From Elmis aenea (Eukaryota > Arthropoda > Insecta > Coleoptera > Elmidae), in NCBI GenBank assembly GCA_947652605.1, contig OX393579.1, positions 17,629,674 to 17,693,673 on the forward strand: a DNA stretch of 64,000 nt. Reading direction: 5' to 3'. The notes under the pieces were generated by a model. That model was not told where the DNA came from, made no database searches, and worked only from the letters and a program-made list of their open reading frames with translations. Below, in pieces: positions 36,308-46,601 of the stretch; position 1 is the stretch's first letter, and the number at the start of each line of letters is the position of its first letter. The translations under genes were made by a program, and so were the position numbers.

Positions 36308-36772
36308 AGTAGTGGAGGCTAACTTGTCCATAGATTACTGAAAATCCCCCGTATATTGAATACAATTTTTGCAAAATTTTGCGTATACGCAAGTAAAAAA
36401 ATACATAATTTTTGATTACAAAAATAAATTACAGTTGTCGAGTTTCTGTAAAATTTAAGTGTACCTATTTCTATTTGTTATTATTCATTACGTTTTCTAA
36501 CAGATGTTTCATATTACAAAATGTTGAACAATTAAGATTATCAACAAATATCCATTTTAACAGAACATTTTGGGCTAAATAAAGCTTACGTATTATACAT
36601 ACGTCAGATTTTAAGGGCAATGTGATTCATTAAAAATATATAACTTTGATAACATATTTGTCACCTTAAAATTTGCATGGTTATATTTTATAATAAGTTC
36701 ATCTTTTACATTTACTCCTAGAATACGATTACAGTATTATACTTACTTCTTTGAATAAAATACCAAAACACA

Positions 36773-36852
36773 ATGGAAGTCGCTTATAACGCGGTTCGGA
36801 TACAACCTCGCAAACCCGCGTTATATGATAACCGCGGTATAAACGCATTGTT
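36773..36852. repeat. Tigger/pogo-like terminus fragment
   Basis: AGTCGCTTATAACGCGGTTC resembles the CTCGCTTATAACG end common to Tigger/pogo elements. It is followed by ACCCGCGTTATATGATAACC. Both partial ends are within 80 bp, so it may be a tiny derivative nested in the hAT-type element. Confidence 0.4.
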
Positions 36853-37237
36853 GAAAATTTTATACTTATAGATATATAAATTTTGTTCGTTAATTAGAAA
36901 ACAAGAAAATAAACTCTGTTCATCATTATGAAATACACTAAGAAACGAAAAAAAAACAGCTTTCATTGTAGTAAATATATACTAATGACGTTTTATTTTT
37001 AAATGAAAGAAGTCGGTTTAAAAAAATACCGACGTAGTAGTCCGTAGTCGCGAGTCGGTTAGCTTTCTGCCAAATCCCCATCCCTGAAGAAAAGATCCTA
37101 CAATTGTTATTAAATCCGTCCAGTTTCACACTGGTTTCGATAAATTGTTTTACCTTTCATTTCTTCGCGCCCCCCTTCAGATGTTGGGCTCCCCTTCTAG
37201 GGGCGCACCTCACAAGTTGAGAACTACTGGTGTATTT

Positions 37238-38386
37238 GCCCGGAAAAAATACGCACATGTTGCCTAATTTTAGCTCAACACCATCCTTTCAAAAATTAAA
37301 CAAATATGCGTCATATTTTTTCAGGGAATCATTGGAGTCGTACTTACTTCTTCGCATACAATAAATTGTGCCTATTTAAGTTGAATCTGCATAAGAACGC
37401 TATCTGTAATGTGTCGTGCGGCGAACAAGGGTTACAACATCTACCCTAATAAGACATCAAATATTAAAACGTAGCAATTGTCTAGCCACAAACCCATTAA
37501 GAACGCCTATCAATAATATTCTGAGTAAAATTGCGTGTAGAAATGAACATCACGCTGTACATTTCGTAGATACTTCATTTTGTTTTATTAATAAGCATCG
37601 GACAAAAAACTCATTAAATACCGTTCAGTGGTCAACACAAAACTTCAGTATTTTTTGCGAACGCAATCTACTTTAAAACACCAACAAAAACGCAGGAGAC
37701 TGAAGATTACCTATTTTCCATTGGCAGCAGCTAGTTAATATATAAACAGTCATTAATATACTGCAGTGGGCTGTGAATGGCCCTGAAACCATCACGCAAT
37801 GGGATATATTGGGCACGCATAAGCTGCTGAAATATCAGAAGGTTATGACAGGCCGTAATCTATAAACAATTACCGCAGGAAGGAAATACGAACTTAGACT
37901 TGTGTATTTCTTAAATAACGGGCTTCCGATACACACAACACAAGTTAGGCGTTAAATTACCATTGTCGTGACTTGGCAAAAGTTAAAAGCAACCGGGATA
38001 AAATAAATTCGATTCAACGTTTGCAGCATGCGACACGGCATGGAATAATCCATTACATAATAAATATCGAGCACCGCAGCCTATATTTTTGCCAAGATAT
38101 ATCAGCAAAACGCTTTAATATGAGGCATTGATTTATGTAACTACTTTATAAACAAGAAACAGCAGGCTGCAGCACGTTTTCAAGTAAATCGATCCATATG
38201 TTCTTTTTTTCTACTTTTCTTCTGGAAATAATGAAATCAGGATTCAATTACAGTACTGTTAGTATTATTAGACTTTAAAAAAATGTCAATAACATTGTAA
38301 TGTTGTAACAAATCTTGTTTATGCAAACATAGTTACATCCTTGCGAAAGTTTAGATAAAGAACCACTCGTAATAATGTACAAGTTA
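37238..38386. other. Non-repetitive DNA, no gene recognised; candidate conserved non-coding region
   Basis: This is 1.1 kb of balanced composition with no inverted termini or second copy. It includes GC-balanced, low-homopolymer stretches such as 37740-37880 and 38000-38110. The 86-codon frame at 37416-37676 has no motif I recognise. Composition and uniqueness fit either enhancer-type sequence or an unrecognised exon region; nothing decides between them here. Confidence 0.3.
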
Positions 38387-38492
38387 CGTAAACGTAGGCC
38401 TACCACACGTCGCGGTTTGGCCGGCACAGTCCCGGTGTCCCGGTCGGTTTCGCGTTTGTCCCGGTTTGTGAAATCTCTCCGCGCGGGTAACA

Positions 38493-38517
38493 AAGGTCAA
38501 AGGTCAAAGGTCACGTG
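38493..38517 (+). repeat. Triple AAAGGTC repeat followed by an E-box
   Basis: Three consecutive AGGTCA half-sites spaced by one base are followed by CACGTG. This is the DR1 arrangement bound by nuclear receptors. It also lies exactly where the 3' tail of a minus-strand retroposon would sit, as short tandem TGACCTT units. The tail explanation is the simpler one. Confidence 0.5.
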
Positions 38518-39029
38518 TTTTTTCCGCTCGCGCGGAGACTGCTATAGGGGGGTTGACCCCCTCTTCAGTCGTTAGAGGTACAAGGATAATGGGTAGGGAT
38601 GTGGATGGTAGGGTGGATCGAATTTTATTTTTTATTTTTTTTTTTTGGCGGGGTGCGGAAAAGATGCTCTAGGGGAATACAATCAGAAGTCATGAAGACA
38701 ATATTTTGATATTATTAGTGCAAGTACTGCCCCAAGCCTGCTGAATTTTGAAAAAAATTTGCTGAATGTAGGTTATAGTTTATGCCCAATAAAAGTATTC
38801 AAGGTTAGGCTACAACATTTTTATAACTTTTTTGGACAATTAAAAGAATAAGAAAATAGAACAGAATGTAAAATCACACAAAAATAGTTTTTAAAAAAAT
38901 TAAGATCACTCCAAAATTAAGCTAATAACTTGGTTTTGTAGTCTTTCTTGGTATGATACGACAAGATTCTAATTTATTTCTGATCCGTCACCAATTTGAC
39001 ACATCTTTCAGTGGTTTTTGTGTGGCAAG

Positions 39030-39800
39030 GCATCAAACAAAATTTAGGTAAAATATCAGTTTCGACTTTGTCCAGATTTGCGATGGCTTCGAAAATGATG
39101 CGAAGTCAATTGTTTTTGCGTCACTAGATTTCATAGAAATATGGTAAATGTATTGTGAGCCAGGTTTTTTCAATAAACTAATGTGCTCTTCGAACACAAC
39201 TTTTCTGCGATAGTCCTCATTGCTTTTCATGCATATCAGCATTTGCTTTTAAGGGTTTAGAATTTGAACCCTTAGTTTGAGCCGTGGATCTTTGGGACTT
39301 TGATGTTTGGGAAGCTTCTTCATAAAAGTTTCGTTACAATTTTTTGGAAATATTAGTTTCGTTTTTCCTTGTAGTCTCTCTATCTAAGGAACACATCATC
39401 ATTTTTCTTTGACCTCGCTAGTCTAACAAGAATTCTCTTTCTTTAATGAGTATCTTTCGCGATTTGTCACAAGAACTAGTCTCGAACGAACTACATTTGC
39501 GTGGCAATGTCAAACAGAGTCCATTTTGAACTTCTCCAATTTGTTTCTGTAGTTGTCACTATTCTTTCTACATTGATAGGGCTTTAGGATTGCACGGTAT
39601 TTGACGTGATATGTTTTTATTCTCGCTAAGATTGTTCGATGCTCTACTGTAGGTAAGGACGCTCTTCTCCAGATTTGTTCTATGTCAGTAGTAACTATTT
39701 TACTAGTGTCTCTTACCAAATCCTGGAATCGTTTGCTAAGGTTTGGAGACGTAAATAAAATATTATATCATGCCTTCATGCCTTCATGCGTCGGTAACAA
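39030..39800 (-). pseudogene. Broken open frames of unknown transposon-associated protein
   Basis: The minus-strand frame 39510-39719 encodes a charged segment with IWRRASLPTVEHRTILARI and YHVKYRAILKPY. After a frame change it continues with a Cys/Ser stretch and KILIKEREFLLD plus RKMMMC. A second minus frame lies at 39033-39242. The helical N-terminus followed by a Cys-containing patch and a REFLLD block resembles uncharacterised proteins often seen in insect repeat-rich regions. I cannot name a family from memory with confidence. Stops and frameshifts make it a relic. Confidence 0.4.
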
Positions 39801-40249
39801 ACTATTCGGGAATTCTTTGCCAACACCAAATATAGGACAGTTTGTATCACTGCTACGTAAACGTTTGTACTTTTATTACAAAAAAATCACACTATCAAAT
39901 CTCAAATATTCGAAATCAGAACGAAACGTGATCTCTTCCTGAAAAAAAAATTGAAACTATAAAGCGAAGGGACGCTAAATGACATATCCGCTGCACTACC
40001 CGTGCACACCACGCGCACGTGACAATAAAATTACTCGGGAAAGTAAGAAAAACGGTGTGTTACATTGTTATTTTAATAATTAAAAGCATAAACTGTGATA
40101 ATGTTCCAAAAAGTCGTGAAATTCGTTGTTAAAAATAGAACAAAGACATTTTAATTTAAAGTAACTTTTTTTAAATTCTCGAAAACTTTGATGACTTTGG
40201 GGCAGTACTTCAAATTATTATTTTTTTTAAATATTTTGCATGATTAATC

Positions 40250-40503
40250 AAAAGATACCAGGGCATCTATCGCGCACCCCCCGAAATTGAAATTCGAAAA
40301 AAAAAAAATCTCCCATATAAGAGCGATCTACCCTAGTGGATAGTCAAGGATGGGTAAGGATAGGTGGAAGTACTGCCACAGCATTTGCCTTAACCAAAGA
40401 GGAAACCACCTGAAACCCCTACAATAACAGTCGGCCCTGGGAATCGAACCCAGGACCTCCCGATTACAAGTTAGGTTGTTTTACCAACCAGCCACCAAGC
40501 TCG
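40250..40503 (-). mobile_element. tRNA-derived SINE
   Basis: On the minus strand from 40503 the sequence reads as a tRNA-like head: an A-box-like TGGCTGGTTGG, then an anticodon-loop-like CTTGTAA, and a good B-box GGTTCGATTCC. The anticodon-loop sequence would suit a threonine-type tRNA. A non-tRNA body follows (GTAGGGGTTTCAGGTGG, then CCTATCCTTACCCATCC) with a T-rich stretch near 40308. RNA polymerase III boxes are present but the acceptor stem is not tRNA-like, so this is a SINE and not a tRNA gene. The body is related to the inverted arm at 38578-38660. Confidence 0.75.
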
Positions 40504-41127
40504 GTGCGGGTAACAAAAAACGCGAGGAGCTAAGAAAAACGTGTTTCAGTCATTTTGTTGTGAAACATCTTTGCGCGGGTGTTATAGGGTTACCAATTGC
40601 ACGCTTTTGGGGCGGACATACGTGTTTTCGTGGGAAAATATTAATGTGCATGTGTACGCATGCCATTGAAGATATTCAAAGTACTGTACGCTTTTTGTTT
40701 ATAAACTTTTGAGCTATTTGAAATAGCAACAATAAAATAAATTTAATGCACAAGCTTATGTTTTTAAAATTTCCGACCAAAAAGTGTTGCTTTTTTAAAT
40801 TCATATTAATATTATGTTTATAGTTCCTGTAGCTAAACAGAAATTATAGTGAAAGTTTTTACCTTAATTACGAATAATTTTGTAGAAGATGGGAACAATC
40901 TGATACAAAAAAATTCAGAAAAGATTCTGCCACAAATCTTTATTTTTTTATGATGGTAAAGTACTCTAATTTTGCATTAAAACACGTTTGAACTTTTAAA
41001 ATTTAAAAAAAAATTCGCCTGCGGCGCATTTTGTCCCCCCTCTTTTTTTGCCCATTTCTTATGATAAAAAAAAAGGCTTTTGTGTCCCGGTTTGACTTTA
41101 CGAAAATATGGCAGGCCTACCTAAACG

Positions 41128-41526
41128 TTAATTTTATTATAGAAATTTGCAGGATATAATAGTAAGCGAATTGGTTATTTTTACATTACTACTAAACCTA
41201 ACAATCGCCCAACATTAGGAAAGCAGAAATGACACACTACTTTGCCAAATAAATCAAAATTTCTTTAAATTATGAAATTAATTTTGACTTACTGTTGTAT
41301 TCGTTCTCTATCTGTTTATCTCGGAAAGCAAGTTTCAAAAAATATTTTATAGCCGGTTTAGAACGCAGTTTGAAAGTATGAACTTAATTCGTTTTTACAC
41401 AAAAACTGTTTTAAAACTTGACGGTTCTAATTTTGGCCACTAGAATTTTATAATTTTGTGATATAAAGAATTTGACCGTGTTTGCGGTAATACATCAACC
41501 TAAGATTGGATCCTCAGCTGTTAAAC
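41128..41526. other. No gene recognised
   Basis: AT-rich spacer between two transposon-like elements. Nothing supported. Confidence 0.45.
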
Positions 41527-41952
41527 CAGAGATGGAGAGAGAGTAGGACTTGGAGTTGGGAGTAGGGAGTAGGAAGTCGGGAGTCGGAAGTCGGGAGTCG
41601 GGAGTCAGGAGTCGAGGAATCAATATTTTTTGGAGGAATTGGGAGTCGGAAAAACTATCGATTTCCGAATCTTTGCTTTAGTTTTTATTAAGTATGAAAA
41701 CAGAACCAAAACGAAAACATAATAAAATTATTAACTAATAATTTTTTTAAAAACGGAAACAGGAACGCCATTTATTTTTGTTCAAGAACGTAAACGACAT
41801 TGAAAAAATGTAACACCGCTTTTAACCAATTTTCCTTAATAGTTTCCAGTGTAGCGCGCATTAGTTAAAGGAGTCAGGAGTAGGAGTTGGGAATCGGTTT
41901 TAGAAAATACCGACTAAGGAGTCGTTTCTTTTTTGCCGACTCCCCATCCCTG
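41527..41952. mobile_element. hAT-type non-autonomous element with GGAGTCGG-rich ends, copy 2
   Basis: The ends are CAGAGATGGAGAG and inverted CAGGGATGGGGAGTCGG. The left end is a degenerate array of GGGAGTCGG units, and the right end has TACCGACTAAGGAGTCG. It belongs with 36213-37086. The flanking 8-mers (TGTTAAAC and GTTAGAAC) match only roughly, so the duplication is decayed or the left boundary is off by a base. No coding capacity. Confidence 0.72.
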
Positions 41953-42426
41953 GTTAGAACAACTCCACGATCTCCTGTGTTTAAAAAAAAAGTTATGTCG
42001 TATTGTGAAACATCAGATCTCTTGGCTCCAAAATGCAGAGTGTGTAAGAATTTTTCATGAAACTTTAAATCTTTTCAAAATGGAGGGAACTAATTTTTTT
42101 CAAAAACTGTGACAGGCAACAAAAATTACTTTTTTTTTAAGAGAGCCGTAGATGGTTAAACGTTGCTGAAAAAACTCCGACCAAAAAACAGCAAGCAATG
42201 TAAAAAGCAGTGTATTAAGTTTTCTCCATGAGTCTAGGCTTGGTTAATGCAATTAAAAGATGCACAGAAGACAGTTTCAGCAAAGTGGTACTCAGAAAAA
42301 TATTTACCTCCCAATAGAACTTTAAAAACAGGAATGCTGTACCAATATAATAGAGCATTTTTTAATATAAGTATGACTACTTTACTCTCCAGTATTTGGC
42401 TGAAAAATAAGATAAAAGTAACTGAC

Positions 42427-43109
42427 CAGGGAAGGTCACGATATGTTGTCGCTAGAATCTGATCAAGGCAGCGTTTACTGCATGAAGAACATCAAAACTA
42501 AATGTTTTGCAGAGTTATACGTGCCACTGGCCATTTCCTTCGAAAAAATAGTGGAAAATATAGTGAATAGTTGGATAACAAAAGTAATATTTGCAATCGC
42601 GTTGGCCATGAAACTACGAGAGATAAAAATTGAAATTTTTCTGTTTACCAATGTGCGTATCCTTTGCAAGTAAAATGGTGCAAAATTTTTGAAACAATCT
42701 TAAACTGTTCCGGAGAACAACGTCAAAAACGAAACCCCTGCATAAGCGCTATGATTTGAGAAGTTGTATAAGTAAATCTATGCGACCGGCATAGGCGTTT
42801 TTACAAGGGCCTCGTTCTTCGCGTTTTTTTCCGGAACCGTTTAAGATTTTTTATTTACACCATTTTGCTTGCAGAGAATGCGCGCATTGGTGAATAGAAG
42901 AATTTCGTTTTAATCTCTGACGGTTTCATGGCCAACGCGATCGCAAAAATTGCCTTCGTTACTCAACTTCTTAGTTTTTCCCCTGTTTTTCCCGAAGGAA
43001 AGGGCCAGTGGCCCGTATAACTCTGCAAAACATTTAGTTTTGATGTTCTTGATGCAATAAACACAGCCTTGATCAGATTCTAGCGACAACATATCGTGAC
43101 CCTCCCCTG
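42427..43109. mobile_element. 683-bp near-complete palindrome with CAGGG-type ends
   Basis: The left end CAGGGAAGGTCACGATATG pairs with the inverted right end CAGGGGAGGGTCACGATATG, and the arms pair along almost the whole element, converging near 42765. One inner landmark is CTAGAATCTGATCAAGGC on the left with its inverse GCCTTGATCAGATTCTAG on the right. Flanking 8-mers do not match convincingly. The open frames inside (42443-42673, 42475-42669, 42910-43125) are mirror-image artefacts of the arms. Confidence 0.75.
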
Positions 43110-43289
43110 TGAGTATCCACCGCACTCACCTGACTTGGCAATGTGCGACTTTCGGTCATTTTCTAGGCTTTCAGGGTAGACAATTTTCCTCTCTAAAGGA
43201 ATTTTAGTAAAACTGCCTTAACCCATTTGTTCCCACAAACATTTTTTTTTTCAAATTTTTAAATAAAACGTTTTTTATTATTAGAAATA

Positions 43290-45245
43290 GGGTAACTGCT
43301 ACAGTTATTGGCCCTAGTGTAGTTATTGGCATAGTCTGCATTTAATCGCATATAATAAGAATTATAAATAAATTTAGGGGATTCTGTTTATTGGTTTGCA
43401 AACTTTAATCATTTTTGTTTAAAACTAGTAACTTATTTTGTAATAGTGTTGATAACAAAAATAAAAAATCATATTTATCTAGAGCACGTTGCAGTCACAA
43501 GTAAGAAAGGGCGCGGTGAACGTGAACACCTTAAGGTAAGTGTCAATTTTGAAAGCTTATTTTATTATCAATTATTGGTTGGCAAAATAATATTACAAAC
43601 TCTATAACCTTATTACACTATAAAGTGACAAAAATACATAATTCTGTGGCTACAGTTGCAATAATCGATTTATTTAAAGGGCGGCTAACAATTGGATCAT
43701 AAAAATCTGAAAAACTATAGTTATTGGCATAGGCGGCCAATAACTAGTACACCTGAATTCTGCCTAGATTCAGTTATTAACCGTGGCCAATAACTAAAGT
43801 ATTGTATGCCAATAACTATACACAGTGTAAAATTTACCGGCAAATTTAAATTGTAAATTTCCTGAAAATGCCAAAAGTAAAACAAAGTTGTTTTTATAAA
43901 AAAAAATACAATAAGAACGATATTGAATAAGCATTAGACCATTAGAGGCTGTAAAAATGGAATATCTAAACGAAAAGCTTCGAAGATGTATAATGTTCCT
44001 AGGGCCACATCGCACTTCCGCCTTTGCGAAAAATTTGTTAAAGAACGCCATGGTCCTTCTTTAGTACTGACTCATTCCAAAGAAGCTATAATTGTGGCTT
44101 GGCTAGAAGAAAGAAAAAAAAAAGGTTTTTCCAAACGATTTGACGATATTAAGCTATCCGTTAAAAAGTTTCTAGAGGATTTTAAAAGAGAAACCTTGTT
44201 CAAAACCAATACACCTGGAAAAGGATGGCTTAAGTCATTCTTGTCGCGGCATCCGCCCATAGCAATAAGATAAGAAAAGAATAAAAAAACTAAAATTACT
44301 TCAACAAAAATCAAACAAAGTTCAAATAGTATCAAATGTGCTAATAAGTGATAATTTAAAATTGCCAATAACTAAATTGAGTGATAATAGTAAAAATATT
44401 AAAGTAATCAAAGAAAAGAAGAGAGAAGTTCATGTCAAAGATTTATTTAAAAATTTTGATATTGACCAAGAGATTGAGGAACAACCTAATGAAAACAATA
44501 TTCAAAACAAATTTTTAAATAACAAAGTTGTCTTTGGTATATGTTTTACTTGTTGCTATAATATTAATAGCAACAATTTTGGAATAACATGTAACACATG
44601 TTGCAGAAATTATCACCTGAGATGTACCTATATTAAAATACAAAAAAAATTCGGATAAAGTATTCACATGTAAAACATGTCAATCAAATACTGTGTAAAT
44701 AAGAAAAAAGAAGAAAAGTTTAAGACTGAAACTTTGAAATAGAAAAAAAAATAATTTTTACAGTGTTCAAATATGATATTTTTAGTTACCCTATTAGCCT
44801 TTATGTAAAAGACAAGTTTATAATAGAATTTACTTTTAGTTAAAATAAAATTTTGTGTACCCAAACCCTATTTATTTATTAGGAATTATTTTCTCTGGTA
44901 TATCTTTAAATGCACAGTTACAAGAAAACAATAAATATTGTTATTATTTTGTGAGAAATTTTGAAAAGAAGTAACAATTATTATGAATGCCAATAACTGG
45001 TACATGCAGGGCCAATAACTACGAAAGACATGCCAATAACTACGAACTGCGTAGTGTTTTAAAAATAATTAATTTTTACTATTAAAAACTTATGATACAT
45101 CAAATTCGAATTTTAAATATGAAAATAAGTTTATTGGTCTACACCACAGTTCAGTATTTATATTTTAACATCGAAAAATTAATTAATTATCTTACTTGCA
45201 ATATGAAATTTTGCTTAAGGGGGCCATTAACTATAGCAGTTACCC
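43290..45245 (+). mobile_element. pogo-like element, internally deleted
   Basis: The ends are GGGTAACTGCTACAG and inverted GGGTAACTGCTATAG, flanked by TA on both sides (43288-43289 and 45246-45247), as for the Tc1/mariner-pogo group. Subterminal GCCAATAACTA-like motifs recur at least three times at each end (for example near 43310, 43728, 43768, 43808 and 44990, 45010, 45030). These are probable transposase-binding sites. The coding remnant has the DNA-binding and C-terminal parts only. Confidence 0.88.
43986..44700 (+). pseudogene. pogo-like transposase remnant: CENP-B-type HTH plus PHD-like finger
   Basis: The first frame (43986-44273) starts in a psq-type HTH (KMYNVPRAT in frame with upstream SKRKAS). 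It contains a CENP-B-type HTH: SKEAIIVAWLEERKKKGF, then a KFLEDFKRE-like block and PGKGWLKSFLSRHP. The next frame (44338-44658) ends in a PHD-like finger: C69, C72, C85, C88, H93 and C96, with a final Cys pair at 44669-44680 one frame over. A poly-A slip near 43957 and another near 44650 shift the frame. The DDE catalytic domain between HTH and finger is absent. Confidence 0.8.
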
Positions 45246-45549
45246 TATGTCCAAACTACAAATTATGCAAGTTTTTCAAAAATATTTTCAAAAAAAAGTG
45301 AAAAAAATGCACGTACTCATATGAGTACAACGGGAACATAGCGGCGGCAAAGAAAATAAAAATTATATTATTTTTTACTAATTTATTGTAATAATTTACA
45401 ATCGAAAACTGGTATTCACTATGAAACTTTATGAAACATTCTCTTTCCAAACAGTGTGACATGGCGTTTGATACAAATGCACCTTGCTCGTTGATGACAT
45501 ATGCTACAGCGCAACTGTTTATCAATTATTTCTTAGAAAAATGTCTTCC

Positions 45550-46205
45550 TTGATCCTGTATAATACTTTTTGGGACCGTACGTGGATGACCGGAAAGTTG
45601 AGCTTTCTCAAAGACTTAAGCTTAAGTGATGTCTTAATACACTTCGTATGAAATTCAGTAAATCAGTATTTCTACCTGCTAATGAATTTATCCTTCAGGC
45701 GTTCACTGTTGTAATATTCAGCATATGGGTCCAGAGAATCCACCACCTTTTTTACCTTGGATGGACACTTGATAATTATTTACAGATTTGTCTAGCAAGT
45801 CTACATCCCCCATAGCTGTATTATAATTGGCAAAGAGACAAGGTTGGGGCACATCAATTTTTTTCTTTTTGCTACTTAGACCAACGCTTCACTTTGGAAA
45901 GAGGATGTATACTATCATAGTTTGTCATTATAGTCACAATACTATTGTCTATTGTCCTTCCACTTTACCAGAAGCAATAAATGTTCTTTGTCATATTTAT
46001 ATTGGAAACAACCGCGAATTTCTTTTTTCATTTGTTGCTGATCAAAAAAAGGATTTTTTTTTGTGCGATTAACTATAAGAGTTTTCATCAAACCATGACT
46101 TGTAAACAAGTTGTCGACAAATATTATATGGTCTGCCGGTTTTATCACTACTTTTAGTAAGTCCAATACAACTTTAGATCCTAAGGGCAAATTTAGCCCT
46201 AACAA
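45550..46205 (-). pseudogene. piggyBac transposase remnant (C-terminal half)
   Basis: The minus frame 46205-45942 encodes LGLNLPLGSKVVLDLL, then HIIFVDNLFTSHGLMKTL with the conserved catalytic Asp (VDNLFTS), and a stretch ending WKDNRQ. After a stop, frames downstream (towards 45700) give PNLVSLPIIIQLWGM-like residues and, in another phase, GDVDLLDKSVNNYQVSIQG, which keeps the third-Asp motif (VDLLDK). A GKKGGG run replaces the usual GKKWWW. The N-terminal half is missing. Confidence 0.82.
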
Positions 46206-46601
46206 CGTAATGCCCCAGTGTACTCATATGAGTACACCAGTAAGTAACTATGAAAAAAAAATCACACTATGTATTTTGTTTAATATTTGCATGAATAACT
46301 GTAAAACATACATACCTGAGTAACAAATTTCAGCAGAAAAATTAATTTATATTTTAAAACAAAGATAAAAATTAATAACAAAGTACACAGTGACAATAGC
46401 ACAGTTGTAGAACAAAGTAAAGTGACGTTTTTTCCTATATAGAAGCAACATTTAGGTTTAAAATTTTAATCTACTATTCCCTATTCTGTGTACTTCTAAG
46501 TGGTACTAAACATTCCCACCTATATGTAACTAATGGAACTTAAAAAAAATATTTTATGAACCGTTGTACCCAAATGAGTACACTGGGAACAAATGGGTTA
46601 A

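Larger units (their letters stand above)
36213..37086. mobile_element. hAT-type non-autonomous element with GGAGTC-rich ends, copy 1
   Basis: The ends are CAGGGATGAGGAATCGG and inverted CAGGGATGGGGATTTGG. The flanks AAACAAAG (36205-36212) and AAGAAAAG (37087-37094) match at 6 of 8. The left end is expanded into a (CGGAGT)n hexanucleotide array; the right end is a degenerate GAGTCGG/GTCGGTTT stretch. A second copy lies at 41527-41952. No coding capacity. Confidence 0.78.
35487..37229. mobile_element. hAT-type element with degenerate CAGTGGTTCTCAAC-like ends
   Basis: The left end TAGTGTCTTAACC and the inverted right end CAGTAGTTCTCAAC are relics of a common hAT terminus. The flanks GTGTATAT (35479-35486) and GTGTATTT (37230-37237) match at 7 of 8. 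Subterminal inverted segments pair further in: AAAAAGGCTTCTTAATATGG near 35627 with its diverged complement near 36080, and GGAAGGAGC near 35594 with GCTCCTTCC near 36131. A second hAT-type element is nested at 36213-37086. No transposase was seen. Confidence 0.65.
38483..40517. repeat. Insert bounded by 12-bp direct repeats GCGGGTAACAAA
   Basis: GCGGGTAACAAA occurs at 38483-38494 and 40506-40517, bracketing a 2-kb insert as a target duplication would. Inside, about 200 bp after each end are inverted relatives: GGGTGCGGAAAAGATGCTC near 38650 with GGGGTGCGCGATAGATGCC on the minus strand near 40275, and CAAGTACTGCCCCAAG near 38723 with GAAGTACTGCCCCAAAG on the minus strand near 40200. The right arm also carries a tRNA-like head on the minus strand. 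A long duplication of this size fits retroposition. Confidence 0.5.
38395..41119. mobile_element. DNA transposon-like element with TAGGCCTACCA ends and 8-bp duplication
   Basis: The left end TAGGCCTACCA and inverted right end TAGGCCTGCCA match at 10 of 11. The flanks CGTAAACG (38387-38394) and CCTAAACG (41120-41127) match at 7 of 8. Subterminal GTCCCGGTTTG motifs lie near both ends (about 38458 and 41084). The 8-bp duplication suits hAT or P-like superfamilies, but the terminus does not decide. The interior is largely a separate insert (38495-40505). No transposase recognised. Confidence 0.6.
43222..46597 (-). mobile_element. piggyBac element with CCCATTTGTTCCCA ends (truncated, split by pogo)
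   Basis: Perfect 14-bp TIRs (CCCATTTGTTCCCA) lie inside TTAA duplications at 43218-43221 and 46598-46601. Subterminal palindromes GTACTCATATGAGTAC occur at 45312-45327 and 46220-46235, with a diverged GTACCCAAATGAGTAC near 46566. Without the nested pogo-like element it is about 1.4 kb. A minus-strand transposase remnant covers only the C-terminal half. This family is distinct from the 28-kb piggyBac by its ends and subterminal motif. Confidence 0.92.

Noticed and set aside
36150..36392. Asp-Ser repeat protein on the minus strand
   Set aside because: It is the translation of the (CGGAGT)n microsatellite inside a hAT-type element.
40430..40503. Functional tRNA gene on the minus strand
   Set aside because: A- and B-box-like sequences are good, but the acceptor stem does not pair and a SINE body follows, so it is a tRNA-derived SINE.
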